DNA from: Anaerolineae bacterium
GTDB taxonomy: Bacteria > Chloroflexota > Anaerolineae > Aggregatilineales > Phototrophicaceae
Direction: 5' to 3'
Assembly: GCA_022841825.1 (NCBI GenBank)
Contig: JALHQT010000003.1
Span: forward strand, 248,001-312,000
Length of the DNA: 64,000 nucleotides
Part shown: positions 34,492-43,296 of the stretch, piece after piece
Numbering within the stretch: the first letter of the stretch is position 1
How the letters are laid out: each line of letters begins with the position of its first letter
Notes under the pieces: generated by a model
Database searches by the model: none
Seen by the model: only the letters and a program-made list of their open reading frames with translations
What the model was told of the DNA's origin: nothing
Translations under genes and position numbers: made by a program

Positions 34492-35949
34492 ATGCCGCTG
34501 CGTAAACAGGCGAAAATTGGCGTTTTTGGGATTGGGCTGGCGGCGTACTGGCCGCAGTTTGAGGGATTGAAAGCGCGCCTGGAAGGCTACCAGCGCGATG
34601 TCGAGGCGAAGCTGGTCGGCATGGGCGCGGAGGTTGTCTCCGCCGGGTTGGTCGATGACGCGCCGGGCGCGGTCGCTGCGGGCGATCTGTTCGCGCGCGA
34701 AAACGTGGACATGATCATTTGCTACGTCGGCACCTATTCCACCTCGTCGCAGGTATTGCCCGCTGTCCAGCGCCGCCGCGCGCCCGTGCTGATCCTCAAC
34801 CTTCAGCCGGTGCCCGCGCTCGACTACCTGGAGACGGACACGGCGGAATGGCTCGCCAACTGCTGCGCCTGCTGCGTGCCGGAGATTAGCAACGCTTTTG
34901 CGCGGGCACGCATTCAGTTCAACGTCGTGTCGGGCTTGCTGCACGAGGTCGATGGACACGCCGGGCAGTACTATCAACGTGCCTGGGCGGAGATCGCCGA
35001 TTGGGTGGGCGCGGCGTCGGTCATGCGCGACCTCTCGTACAGCCGCATCGGCTTCCTGGGGCATACGTACCCCGGCATGCTCGACATGTACTCGGATTTC
35101 ACGATGCATCATGCGCAGTTGGGCGTACACATCGAAGTGCTGGAAATGGACGACCTGCACAAGCGCGTCCAGGCGGCGAGCGAGGCGGAGATCCAGGCGA
35201 AGATCGCCGAGATACAGGGCACCTTCGAGATTGTCGGGCGCGGGCGCGACAAGATTTCGCAGGACGTGACACCGGAAGCGCTGCACTGGACGGCGAAGGT
35301 GGCGGTCGGGCTGGATAAGCTGACGGACGATTTCGCGCTCAACGGGCTGACCTACTACTATCGCGGCTTGGATGGCAACGCCAACGAGGAGCTGGGCGCG
35401 AGCCTGATCATCGGCAATTCGCTGCTGACCGGGCGCGGCATCCCGGCGTCGGGCGAGGGCGACCTGAAGACCTGCATCGCCATGCTGATGATGGACAGGC
35501 TGAACGCGGGCGGCTCGTACACCGAGTTCTACGCCATGGACTTCAACGAAGACTTCATCCTGATGGGGCACGATGGTCCCGGTCATGTCGCCATCGCGGA
35601 AGGCAAGCCGGTGCTGCGCGGGCTGGGCTTGTATCATGGCAAGCGCGGCTATGGGCTGTCGGTTGAGATGAAGGTCAAGACGGGACTGATCACGATCCTC
35701 GGCTGCACACAGACTGCCGAGGGTAAGCTCAAGCTGCTCGCCTCTGAAGGCGAATCGCTGCCGGGCGACACGATGCAGATCGGCAATACCAATTCGCGCC
35801 TCAGATTCAGCCTCGACCCGGCGACCTTCATGGATCGCTGGTGCGAGCATGGTCCGACGCATCATGTCGCGCTCGGCGTCGGGCATCAGTTGGGGCGCAT
35901 CCGCAAGCTGGCGCGCTTGCTCGGGTTGGAGTTGGCGGTGGTGGGCTGA
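34492..35949 (+). CDS. L-arabinose/L-fucose isomerase-like sugar isomerase
   Basis: 485 residues, the length of AraA-type isomerases. The N-terminal Rossmann-like half begins IGVFGIGLAAYWPQFEGL, with VDMIICYVGTYSTSSQVLP and PVLILNLQPVP, as in arabinose-isomerase relatives. The C-terminal beta-barrel carries metal/substrate residues (GEGDLKTCIAMLMMD, EDFILMGHDGPGH, and the C-terminal HGPTHHVALGVGH). It most likely interconverts an aldose and a ketose after uptake through the adjacent importer. The next gene resembles rhamnose mutarotase, so a 6-deoxy or L-sugar is plausible. Confidence 0.8.
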   Translation: MPLRKQAKIGVFGIGLAAYWPQFEGLKARLEGYQRDVEAKLVGMGAEVVSAGLVDDAPGAVAAGDLFARENVDMIICYVGTYSTSSQVLPAVQRRRAPVLILNLQPVPALDYLETDTAEWLANCCACCVPEISNAFARARIQFNVVSGLLHEVDGHAGQYYQRAWAEIADWVGAASVMRDLSYSRIGFLGHTYPGMLDMYSDFTMHHAQLGVHIEVLEMDDLHKRVQAASEAEIQAKIAEIQGTFEIVGRGRDKISQDVTPEALHWTAKVAVGLDKLTDDFALNGLTYYYRGLDGNANEELGASLIIGNSLLTGRGIPASGEGDLKTCIAMLMMDRLNAGGSYTEFYAMDFNEDFILMGHDGPGHVAIAEGKPVLRGLGLYHGKRGYGLSVEMKVKTGLITILGCTQTAEGKLKLLASEGESLPGDTMQIGNTNSRLRFSLDPATFMDRWCEHGPTHHVALGVGHQLGRIRKLARLLGLELAVVG

Positions 35950-35952
35950 AGT

Positions 35953-36047
35953 AGGTGCGAGGTGCGTTGTAGGGACGGCATGAATGCCGTCCCTACAAGA
36001 CTCGTGTTTTGCGTATTTTCGCACTACGCACCACGCACTACGCACCT
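35953..36047. repeat. GTGCG inverted repeat with nested palindrome, copy 4
   Basis: Left arm GTGCGAGGTGCG, right arm CGCACCACGCACTACGCACC. It encloses a separate palindrome GTAGGGACGGCAT / ATGCCGTCCCTAC near 35970-35996. Confidence 0.75.
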
Positions 36048-36066
36048 CATTGAGGATATTTCCTCT

Positions 36067-36098
36067 TAACATACGAAACGAGTAACATACGAAACGAG
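36067..36098 (+). promoter_or_regulatory. Perfect 16-bp tandem repeat carrying two CGAAACGA motifs
   Basis: TAACATACGAAACGAG occurs twice head to tail with no gap. The second copy overlaps the GAGG ribosome site of the mutarotase gene (ATG 36106), so a bound regulator could block both transcription and translation initiation. The core is shared with 27369 and 28493. Confidence 0.55.
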
Positions 36099-36105
36099 GT
36101 CAACG

Positions 36106-36426
36106 ATGAAACGTATAGGCTTTCTCTTGCAGGTGAAAAAAGACCGCATCGCCGAGTACAAGAAGCATCACGAGGCGGTGTGGCCCGAGATGCTGGCGGC
36201 GCTGCGGCGCACGGGCTGGCGCAACTATTCGCTCTTCATGCGCGATGATGGGCTGCTCTTCGGCTACTTTGAGGCGGAAGAGAGCTTCGAGGCGTCACTG
36301 GCGGGCATGGCGCAGGAAGCGATCAACCTGAAGTGGCAGGAGTTCATGGGTCCCTATTTCGAGTCGATCAGCGGACGCCCTGACCAGAACATGATCACGC
36401 TTGAAGAGGTGTTTCACACCGATTGA
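36106..36426 (+). CDS. rhaM: L-rhamnose-mutarotase-like protein
   Basis: 106 residues, the exact size of RhaM. The family pattern is present: the start MKRIGFLLQVKKDRIAEYKK, then HHEAVWPEML with the active-site His21/His22, YSLFMRDDGLLFGYFE in the middle and WQEFMGPYFE at the end. It interconverts the alpha and beta anomers of a sugar so that the isomerase or dehydrogenase receives the right form. It follows the isomerase gene, with a repeat and a tandem operator-like site between them. Confidence 0.88.
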   Translation: MKRIGFLLQVKKDRIAEYKKHHEAVWPEMLAALRRTGWRNYSLFMRDDGLLFGYFEAEESFEASLAGMAQEAINLKWQEFMGPYFESISGRPDQNMITLEEVFHTD

Positions 36427-36587
36427 CGTTCCTTCGTCATGCGAGATGCCCCAGCGCCGGCAGCGGGGCTGGGATTAACGCTGGAGGTCAATCTTTACGC
36501 AGAATTCATAAATCCTATCCGCGCGTCGCCTCGATTACTTGGGACAATTTTCATATCTGGTCTCATAGACGTAATCAAGGAAATAAA

Positions 36588-37172
36588 ATGATGCGACGTA
36601 TGTTTTGGGTAGCGCTTATGCTGGTGCTGGCATTCGCGATTTCTGCAGTGGGCATTGCTGGCGCACAGGACAGCGAGCCGGTCGATAATTTGTGCGACGC
36701 AGGGCAGGCATGGGGCGACGGCAGATGCAATATCCCTGGTCATGATGGGGCGAGCGCCCTGGCGTGGGAATGCGGCTTCTATATGGCGCGTGTTCTTGAC
36801 GGTCGTCTGTCGCAAAGCGATCTGCCGACGCAGTGCCGGCATCTGTTGGAAAACGGCGGTGTGGGCGGTCTCTGTGTCAGCGGCTACGAAGAAGAAGGCG
36901 GCTACAACTGGGAATACTGCTTCTTCAGCGATCAGACGGGTTACTATGCTGAGGAGTATGACGGCGAGTGGTATACCCTGGAACTCTTTCGCTTCATCAG
37001 CGAAGACCCGGATCCGTCCCAAGGCGCAGTCTGCCCGGAAATCGATGGCTGGTTCCCCAGCTACGGTGGTCCACTCGATGACTGGGTGTGGGATGAAGGC
37101 TACACGGAGGAAGAGTTGTCCTCGCTCGGCTTGCTACCGTTCTACTGCGCATATGGAAATGAAAACTCCTAA
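36588..37172 (+). CDS. Small secreted Cys-containing acidic protein of unknown function
   Basis: 194 residues. ATG 36588 is chosen by AAGGA upstream and because it gives a proper signal peptide (MMRRMFWVALMLVLAFAISAVG, cleavage near GA-QD). The mature part is acidic, aromatic and has about eight cysteines (NLCDAGQAW, GRCNIPGH, WECGFY, QCRHLL, GLCVSGYE, EYCFFSD, AVCPEID, FYCAYGN), so it is probably disulphide-bonded. I recognise no family. A terminator follows at 37200. Confidence 0.7.
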   Translation: MMRRMFWVALMLVLAFAISAVGIAGAQDSEPVDNLCDAGQAWGDGRCNIPGHDGASALAWECGFYMARVLDGRLSQSDLPTQCRHLLENGGVGGLCVSGYEEEGGYNWEYCFFSDQTGYYAEEYDGEWYTLELFRFISEDPDPSQGAVCPEIDGWFPSYGGPLDDWVWDEGYTEEELSSLGLLPFYCAYGNENS

Positions 37173-37199
37173 CCAGCAAGCAACCTCCTAAACTGCGGC

Positions 37200-37231
37200 A
37201 AGGGCGCGCCAGAAGGCGCGCTCTTTGTTTT
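37200..37231 (+). terminator. Rho-independent terminator after the secreted protein gene
   Basis: Stem AAGGGCGCGCC / GGCGCGCTCTT (one G-T pair) with loop AGAA, followed by TGTTTT, 28 bp after the stop. Confidence 0.75.
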
Positions 37232-37301
37232 GGAGCAGCTAGGGGTGAGCTTGGGGATGCAGCCGGGGTGACGCCAAAAGCCGAGTCGCTGTATCGCGTC
37301 C

Positions 37302-37403
37302 GCCCACCCATGAAATGGGCGGGCTATTATGCGCCCTCTGCGAGGGCTTGGCGAGACACCGTCGTAGGGGCAATCGTGTAGCCGGGGCATTTCATGCCTC
37401 GGC
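37302..37403. repeat. Four-hairpin intergenic element, copy 4
   Basis: Outer hairpins GCCCACCCATGAAATGGGCG (37302) and GCCGGGGCATTTCATGCCTC (37381) are almost those of copy 3; the inner hairpin is GCCCTCTGCGAGGGC. The TGA in the right outer hairpin is the stop codon of the convergent PmoA-family gene. Confidence 0.7.
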
Positions 37404-38267
37404 GGACGGGGATGGTCTGCTGCCCACAATAATCGAATGTTCGAGACGAAATGTCGTTCCGGGCGCAACCTCGACCGCCTGATCGAACGCGAAGCTGAAG
37501 GCGACGCCGGGGTATTCCTGCGCGCGGACGAACCATTTAGTCGGAAAAGTATCGTAATTGTCCTTCCAGAATGACAGGCTCATGTCTGGTCGTTGATTCT
37601 CAGGACGAACCCACATGGATAGATGAGGCGCGTCCGAGCCGTTGTAATCGGCAGGTGGGGAACTGACGCTGTCTTCTGTGCTGTCTGCGGCGACCGCATA
37701 CTGAAATTCCGGTGCTCCACGCCAGAACAAGCCTGTGTAGCCCGCGCCCGCGCGCCCCTCTGTCGCAGGCGATCCGAGACGCAGCACCTGCCCACTCACG
37801 TTCTCAAAAGCCATTTCCCACCTAACCGACCAGAACGGGGAATGATCTGTATGAACGACAAACCAAAGATTGCGCTGCTCCTTAAACCACATCTCACCAG
37901 ACGCTGTAAGCCATGAAAGATGCTGCTCTGCGTAGACGTCCTCTTCCCATGTATTAAAGAGACCCCACCCCTCGTGTCGCACTTCGCCGACGTTGTCGAG
38001 CTGCACGTACTGCCCGTCGCGGTAGGTTGGTCCGCCCCAGAAGTTCTGGTCGTTGACCACGCTCATCGTCATCGAGATGCCCTTGTGCCAGGGATGATCC
38101 GCCGGGTGTACGTCGGTGACGAGATCGCCATCCAACGTGTACACGGGATGCAGATACGGGCGGCGGAAGAGATGGGGCGGGTCGTCATCGCGCAGCACGT
38201 AGGTGCAGAGCGGGCGACCCTCCCAGGTGATGTCGAGGCGGTCGGGGTGTTGGGTGAGGGCGAGCAT
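37392..38267 (-). CDS. PmoA-like (DUF6807) family protein
   Basis: 291 residues. The pattern DPPHLFRRPYLHPVYTLDGDLVTDVHPADHPWHKGI with a later NFWGGPTYRDG is characteristic of the family misnamed methane oxygenase PmoA (DUF6807). These proteins have a galactose-mutarotase-like beta-sandwich and commonly sit beside Gfo/Idh/MocA oxidoreductases in sugar-degradation clusters, as here. No signal peptide. It is the last gene of a four-gene minus-strand operon. Its final residues (SPSAEA) and stop codon lie inside a four-hairpin repeat. Confidence 0.8.
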   Translation of the reverse strand: MLALTQHPDRLDITWEGRPLCTYVLRDDDPPHLFRRPYLHPVYTLDGDLVTDVHPADHPWHKGISMTMSVVNDQNFWGGPTYRDGQYVQLDNVGEVRHEGWGLFNTWEEDVYAEQHLSWLTASGEMWFKEQRNLWFVVHTDHSPFWSVRWEMAFENVSGQVLRLGSPATEGRAGAGYTGLFWRGAPEFQYAVAADSTEDSVSSPPADYNGSDAPHLSMWVRPENQRPDMSLSFWKDNYDTFPTKWFVRAQEYPGVAFSFAFDQAVEVAPGTTFRLEHSIIVGSRPSPSAEA

Positions 38268-38280
38268 AGGGACTCCGCTA

Positions 38281-38401
38281 GTGCCAGATGCTCAAGCATC
38301 TGGCAAAACGCGCCTCGTAAACGAGGCAATTTGCTGACGACAAAATGACCTTCGCCCGCTTTAGCGGATGCTTGGGTTGCCGGATGCTTGAGCATCCGGC
38401 G
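38281..38401. repeat. Four-hairpin intergenic element, copy 5
   Basis: Hairpins GCCAGATGCTCAAGCATCT (38282), GCCTCGTAAACGAGGC, CCGCTTTAGCGG and GCCGGATGCTTGAGCATCC (38378). It sits between two genes of one operon. The TAA in the third hairpin ends the upstream oxidoreductase gene, adding a tail of about 12 repeat-encoded residues. Confidence 0.75.
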
Positions 38402-39473
38402 TGTTCCCTCGCATACTCGCATAAAACGGGTCGCCCGGCAGGATCGTGCCGCGCTTGACGGGCTGTCCGGTTGCCGCCGATTTGTAGAGCGCGGCGAGGA
38501 ATTCGTAGGTCGGGCGTACTGACCAAAGGACATTAGATCGCTGACCACTTTGCAGCATTTCGAGATTTGAACGCCATTGCGTCGCTATCTCTGCCGGGAG
38601 TGTGTGTGGCTTTTTCCGCCAGGCTTGCAACCTGGAAACGAGGGGGCTGCTCGGAGGCACATCGGGCTGAATATAGAAGCGCCAGTCTTCGTTCACGTAA
38701 CGATAGAGATGAGTCAGCTCCAGGGTGATGTGATCGAAGTCGAGGCGAACATAGGATTCCTGGCGCGGGGAAAGCGTGCTGTTATTGAACGAACCGAGCG
38801 CACCACTGGCAAAGCGTACCTGCGCTAGCGCAAGCGCATCGATCTCAAGTGCCTGCCCCAGAGATGCAGTAATCGCGCTGACGTCATCCCATTCGCCCAT
38901 CAACCACAGCACCATGTCCATCGCATGAATGCCCATCGTCATTGCCACGCCGCCGCCAGATGTTTCCCACCGTGCGCGCCAGGGCGCAGCGGCATAGTAA
39001 TTTGCTCCGCGATACCAGAGCGTATTGCAGATGGCAAGGCGAGGCTGCCCAAATTCTGACATCAGATTGCGCAGATGCGAGGCTGCCCCGTAGCGCCATT
39101 GAAATACTCCGATACAGGTGCGCCCGGTCTCCCCCTCGACGGCGGCGATCTCGTCCAGCTCCGCCAGCGAGAGGACGAGCGGCTTTTCGCACACCACATG
39201 CGCGCCCGCCCGCAGCGCCTCGATGGTCAGCGGGGCGTGGGTGTGCGGCGGCGAGCAGATCGCCACCACGTCCGGCTGTTCCGCACGGAGCATGGTTGTC
39301 GTGTCGGCGTAGGCGGCGGGGACAGCGTGCGCCGCGCAGAACGCCCGCGCCCGCTCCTGCGTTGGATCGACGACGGCGACCAGCCGTGCGAACTGCGGCA
39401 GGGCGGTGATGCTCCGTGCGTGCTCATGGGCGAAATCGCCCGCGCCGACGATGGCGATGCGGAGTGGGTTCAT
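38361..39473 (-). CDS. Gfo/Idh/MocA-family oxidoreductase 2
   Basis: 370 residues. Start ATG 39473 with AAGGAGAGG upstream; it overlaps the preceding stop by 4 bp, so the two genes are translationally coupled. The Rossmann motif is [14 protein letters not shown] (6-19), the family lysine is in CEKPLVLS, and the C-terminal domain has [19 protein letters not shown]. It is an NAD(P)-dependent oxidoreductase for sugars or derivatives. The C-terminal [14 protein letters not shown] is encoded by the four-hairpin repeat and is not expected in relatives. Confidence 0.87.
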   Translation of the reverse strand: MNPLRIAIVGAGDFAHEHARSITALPQFARLVAVVDPTQERARAFCAAHAVPAAYADTTTMLRAEQPDVVAICSPPHTHAPLTIEALRAGAHVVCEKPLVLSLAELDEIAAVEGETGRTCIGVFQWRYGAASHLRNLMSEFGQPRLAICNTLWYRGANYYAAAPWRARWETSGGGVAMTMGIHAMDMVLWLMGEWDDVSAITASLGQALEIDALALAQVRFASGALGSFNNSTLSPRQESYVRLDFDHITLELTHLYRYVNEDWRFYIQPDVPPSSPLVSRLQAWRKKPHTLPAEIATQWRSNLEMLQSGQRSNVLWSVRPTYEFLAALYKSAATGQPVKRGTILPGDPFYASMRGNTPDAQASGNPSIR

Positions 39474-40981
39474 CGCTGCCTCTCCTTGATCTCCTTCTTG
39501 ACCGCTGCCACCGCTGCCGCTTCCGGGCGGGCGGCGTAGAACGGGTCGAGCGGGAAGCAGCCGCTGACCATGCCGTGACGCGGCGCGGTCGTGCACTCGC
39601 TGAAGGTGCGGCAGATCAGCTTGCGCTGCAAAGTGCGCCCCGCCAGCACGTCGGCGGGCAGCGTCGGGTACGAGAGCGCCATCCGCCCCAAGCCGACGCT
39701 GTCCACCATGCCCGCGCGCACGACCGCCTGCGCCACGTTTGGCAGCCATTCCTGCAAATACGAATACCCCGACCCGACGACGATCAGCTCCGGGCGATGC
39801 TGTTTTAGCTCCGCTGTCACCGCGATCTGCCGCGCCACGCCGACCAGCGGGTCTTCCGGCGGCAGGTAGCCATCGGACGGCGGGAAGAGCGCCGGGCGCT
39901 GGATGTGCGGCACGTAGTACGGGCTGCCCGCCGTGATGCAGACGAGCGGGATATGGAGTTCATGCAGCAGGTCGAGGAAGCGTTTCGGCTCGCTCAGGTC
40001 GATGCCTGTGCCGCTGCCATCGCCGCCGAAAGCGTAGCGATATGCGCCCTCGTGTGCGACAGGGATGCCAACGCCGCCCGCGCCTGGCTGATGGGGAATC
40101 CAGTCGAAGGCGCTCAGACGCACGCCGATGCCCAGCCCTGGCGCTGCCGCCCGGATGCGGGCGACGATTTCGCGCAGGAAGCGCGTGCGGTTCTCGAAGG
40201 AGCCGCCGAATTGCCCGGGGCGGTCGTGCGCGCTGAGGACTTCGTGCAGCAGATAGCCGTGGCAGTGCTTGATGTCCACGAAGGCGAAGCCCGCCTCCTG
40301 CGCCAGCACTGCCGCGCGTGTAAAGGCGTCGAGCAGCATATCGAATTCGGCGTCGGTCAGCAGCGCGGCGTCGTCTTTGACGCCGAACTTCGCATCCAGC
40401 AGCGAATGGCGATAGGCGATGCGTGGTTGCAAGCCTGCGCGCGTCGGGCGTGAGAAGCGCCCGGAATGCGTGAGCTGCAAGCCGACTAGCAGATCCGCGC
40501 TTGTCCCGAACGCCGCCTCGTGTTCGCGGTCAAGCTCCAGCCGCAGGTCGCGCAGTCCGGCGACCGTGTTGTCGTTGATCAGAAGCTGATTGGGGTTGGC
40601 GCGCGCCTCCGGCAGTACGGCGACCGCCTCGCCGCCCCAAATCAGCTTGGCACCGCTCGCGCCGAAGCGCCGCCAGCGCCGCCGCGTCAGGTCAGACGGC
40701 TGCCCATCTTCTGTGCCGTCCCAGCCTTCCATCGGCAGGATGCAAAAGCGGTTGCCGATGGACCTCACCCCGTCTCCAGCGACCTCACCCCCAGCCCCCT
40801 CTCCGTAGACGGAGAGGGGGCTGGGGGTGAGGTCGCTGGAGACGGGGTGAGGTTTTCCCAGTGGTGCGTCCTCGCCGACCGCGACCTGCGCATCGACGGG
40901 CAGGCTGACGCCGAGCGCGTCCAGATGTGCGCGGAACTGTTCGACGGTGCGCAGTTGGGCGACGTGGCGATAATCGGTCAT
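39470..40981 (-). CDS. Old-Yellow-Enzyme-family NADH:flavin oxidoreductase with in-frame repeat insertion
   Basis: 503 residues from ATG 40981, which follows the DHDPS-family stop by 4 bp. The FMN barrel shows [36 protein letters not shown], the [14 protein letters not shown] loop, GVRLSAFD and [10 protein letters not shown] near the end. The CxxC-containing extension ([12 protein letters not shown]) points to the 2,4-dienoyl-CoA-reductase/trimethylamine-dehydrogenase branch. Residues 43-74 ([16 protein letters not shown] and onward) are foreign: they are translated from a perfect 92-bp palindrome. Removing them joins PLGKP directly to IGNRF. Whether the enzyme still folds is open. Confidence 0.85.
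   Translation of the reverse strand: MTDYRHVAQLRTVEQFRAHLDALGVSLPVDAQVAVGEDAPLGKPHPVSSDLTPSPLSVYGEGAGGEVAGDGVRSIGNRFCILPMEGWDGTEDGQPSDLTRRRWRRFGASGAKLIWGGEAVAVLPEARANPNQLLINDNTVAGLRDLRLELDREHEAAFGTSADLLVGLQLTHSGRFSRPTRAGLQPRIAYRHSLLDAKFGVKDDAALLTDAEFDMLLDAFTRAAVLAQEAGFAFVDIKHCHGYLLHEVLSAHDRPGQFGGSFENRTRFLREIVARIRAAAPGLGIGVRLSAFDWIPHQPGAGGVGIPVAHEGAYRYAFGGDGSGTGIDLSEPKRFLDLLHELHIPLVCITAGSPYYVPHIQRPALFPPSDGYLPPEDPLVGVARQIAVTAELKQHRPELIVVGSGYSYLQEWLPNVAQAVVRAGMVDSVGLGRMALSYPTLPADVLAGRTLQRKLICRTFSECTTAPRHGMVSGCFPLDPFYAARPEAAAVAAVKKEIKERQR
40762..40853. repeat. Perfect 92-bp palindrome inside the Old-Yellow-Enzyme gene
   Basis: Two 45-bp arms (40762-40806 and 40809-40853) are exactly complementary around a 2-bp centre, beginning ACCTCACCCCGTCTCCAGCG. 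It belongs to the CCTCACCCCC family and keeps the host frame open. The lack of any mismatch suggests recent arrival or active homogenisation. Confidence 0.95.
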
Positions 40982-40985
40982 GACC

Positions 40986-41945
40986 TCACTCCCACTCGCT
41001 GACACGGTCGATGATGCCGCGCAGCACTTCGATGTCGCTGTCCGGGCGGCGTGGCGAGCGCGGGTGCGTCTCGTCGCTGGCGAGCCAGCCGCGCAGCTTC
41101 AGGAACTGCGCCGCGCTGTGCTTGTACGCCGGGACGGGTGCACGGAAGGCGAATTCGCCCAGGTATTGCAGCAGATCGTTCAGCGCGTAGAAGTCCGGGT
41201 CGCCCACTTCCCACAGGTGGTCGCGGCGGGCGAACAGGTCGGGCGCGAAGGTGCTCAAGCCGAGCAGGTAATCGCTGCCGTACATGACCATGTCGATGGC
41301 GAGGTCGTTGCCCGTGAAGACCTTGAAGTCCGGGCGCTGGGCATCGCGCAGTGCCAGCCGCTGCCATTCCAGCGAACGGCGCAGCGACGAGTGTTTGACG
41401 CCGATGCACTGCGGGATCGCCATCAGCCCGGCGAAGGTCTCCAGGTCGTAGATCCTGCCGAAGGGCGCGAACATCGCCCCCAGCTCGAAGCCGATGAACC
41501 TATCGCAGCGCGCCGCGAGGGCACCGTATGCCGCGAGGATGGCGTCGTTCGTCCCGCCCGTCAGTCCATAGGATTGAAAAACGATAGGAAGCCCGTTTCT
41601 GGCATGGATGTGGTCGATTTGGCGCGCGTAGGCGTCCAGGTCGAACGACGCGCCGGGCGAGTCGCCAACGAAGGCTCCCGCCACGAAGTCTCCGCCGCCC
41701 AGCACCGCGCGCGTCTCGTCCAGCACGCGCTCTCGCGTCGCCTGGTCGATCAGGTTGGCATAGCCCGTGTCCATGTTGACGGCAGGTGTGATGCCCGCCT
41801 GGGCGGTGCGCGTGACGTGGGTACGCAGTCCGTCCCAATCGATCTCGTGCGCGCTCGTAAAAGGCAGCAGGATCGCCGAGATGCCGGTGATGCGCCGCTG
41901 AGGACGCAGCATGGCGATGGGGTCGATAGGGAGTGGTGCTGTCAT
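40986..41945 (-). CDS. Dihydrodipicolinate-synthase-family aldolase/lyase
   Basis: 319 residues from ATG 41945. TIM barrel of the DapA/NanA family: the start [22 protein letters not shown], a Tyr near 126, and Schiff-base Lys184 in CIGVKHSSL. Members split or join pyruvate and an aldehyde, for example 2-keto-3-deoxy sugar acids. It is first in the operon with two oxidoreductases and the PmoA-like protein. Together with the enolase-type dehydratases it could complete a non-phosphorylating sugar-acid pathway. The substrate is not given by sequence, and this branch is divergent from true DapA. Confidence 0.8.
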   Translation of the reverse strand: MTAPLPIDPIAMLRPQRRITGISAILLPFTSAHEIDWDGLRTHVTRTAQAGITPAVNMDTGYANLIDQATRERVLDETRAVLGGGDFVAGAFVGDSPGASFDLDAYARQIDHIHARNGLPIVFQSYGLTGGTNDAILAAYGALAARCDRFIGFELGAMFAPFGRIYDLETFAGLMAIPQCIGVKHSSLRRSLEWQRLALRDAQRPDFKVFTGNDLAIDMVMYGSDYLLGLSTFAPDLFARRDHLWEVGDPDFYALNDLLQYLGEFAFRAPVPAYKHSAAQFLKLRGWLASDETHPRSPRRPDSDIEVLRGIIDRVSEWE

Positions 41946-42043
41946 GATACAGACTCGTGGCAACAGGGGACGGAAGATGCCACAATGATAGTGAACGTCT
42001 GTTGCCGGAGCAATAAGTGGAATGAGCGACGGCTGGCGCGGAA

Positions 42044-42112
42044 GGTGCGTGGTGCGAGGTGCGAACAAGCAGGAATGTGTCTTTCCGCACCACCCACTGC
42101 GCACTACGCACC
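42044..42112. repeat. GTGCG inverted repeat, copy 5
   Basis: GTGCGTGGTGCGAGGTGCGA opposed by CCGCACCACCCACTGCGCAC, in the divergent region between the DHDPS-family and monooxygenase genes; it ends about 10 bp before the ribosome site of the latter. Confidence 0.75.
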
Positions 42113-42135
42113 CTCATTCAAACAAGAGGCTCATT

Positions 42136-43287
<1,152 letters not shown>

Positions 43288-43296
43288 GAGAAGAGC

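Noticed and set aside
38281-38401. CRISPR array
   Set aside because: Repeated short palindromes here and elsewhere differ in sequence, have no constant repeat-spacer spacing, and no cas genes are present.
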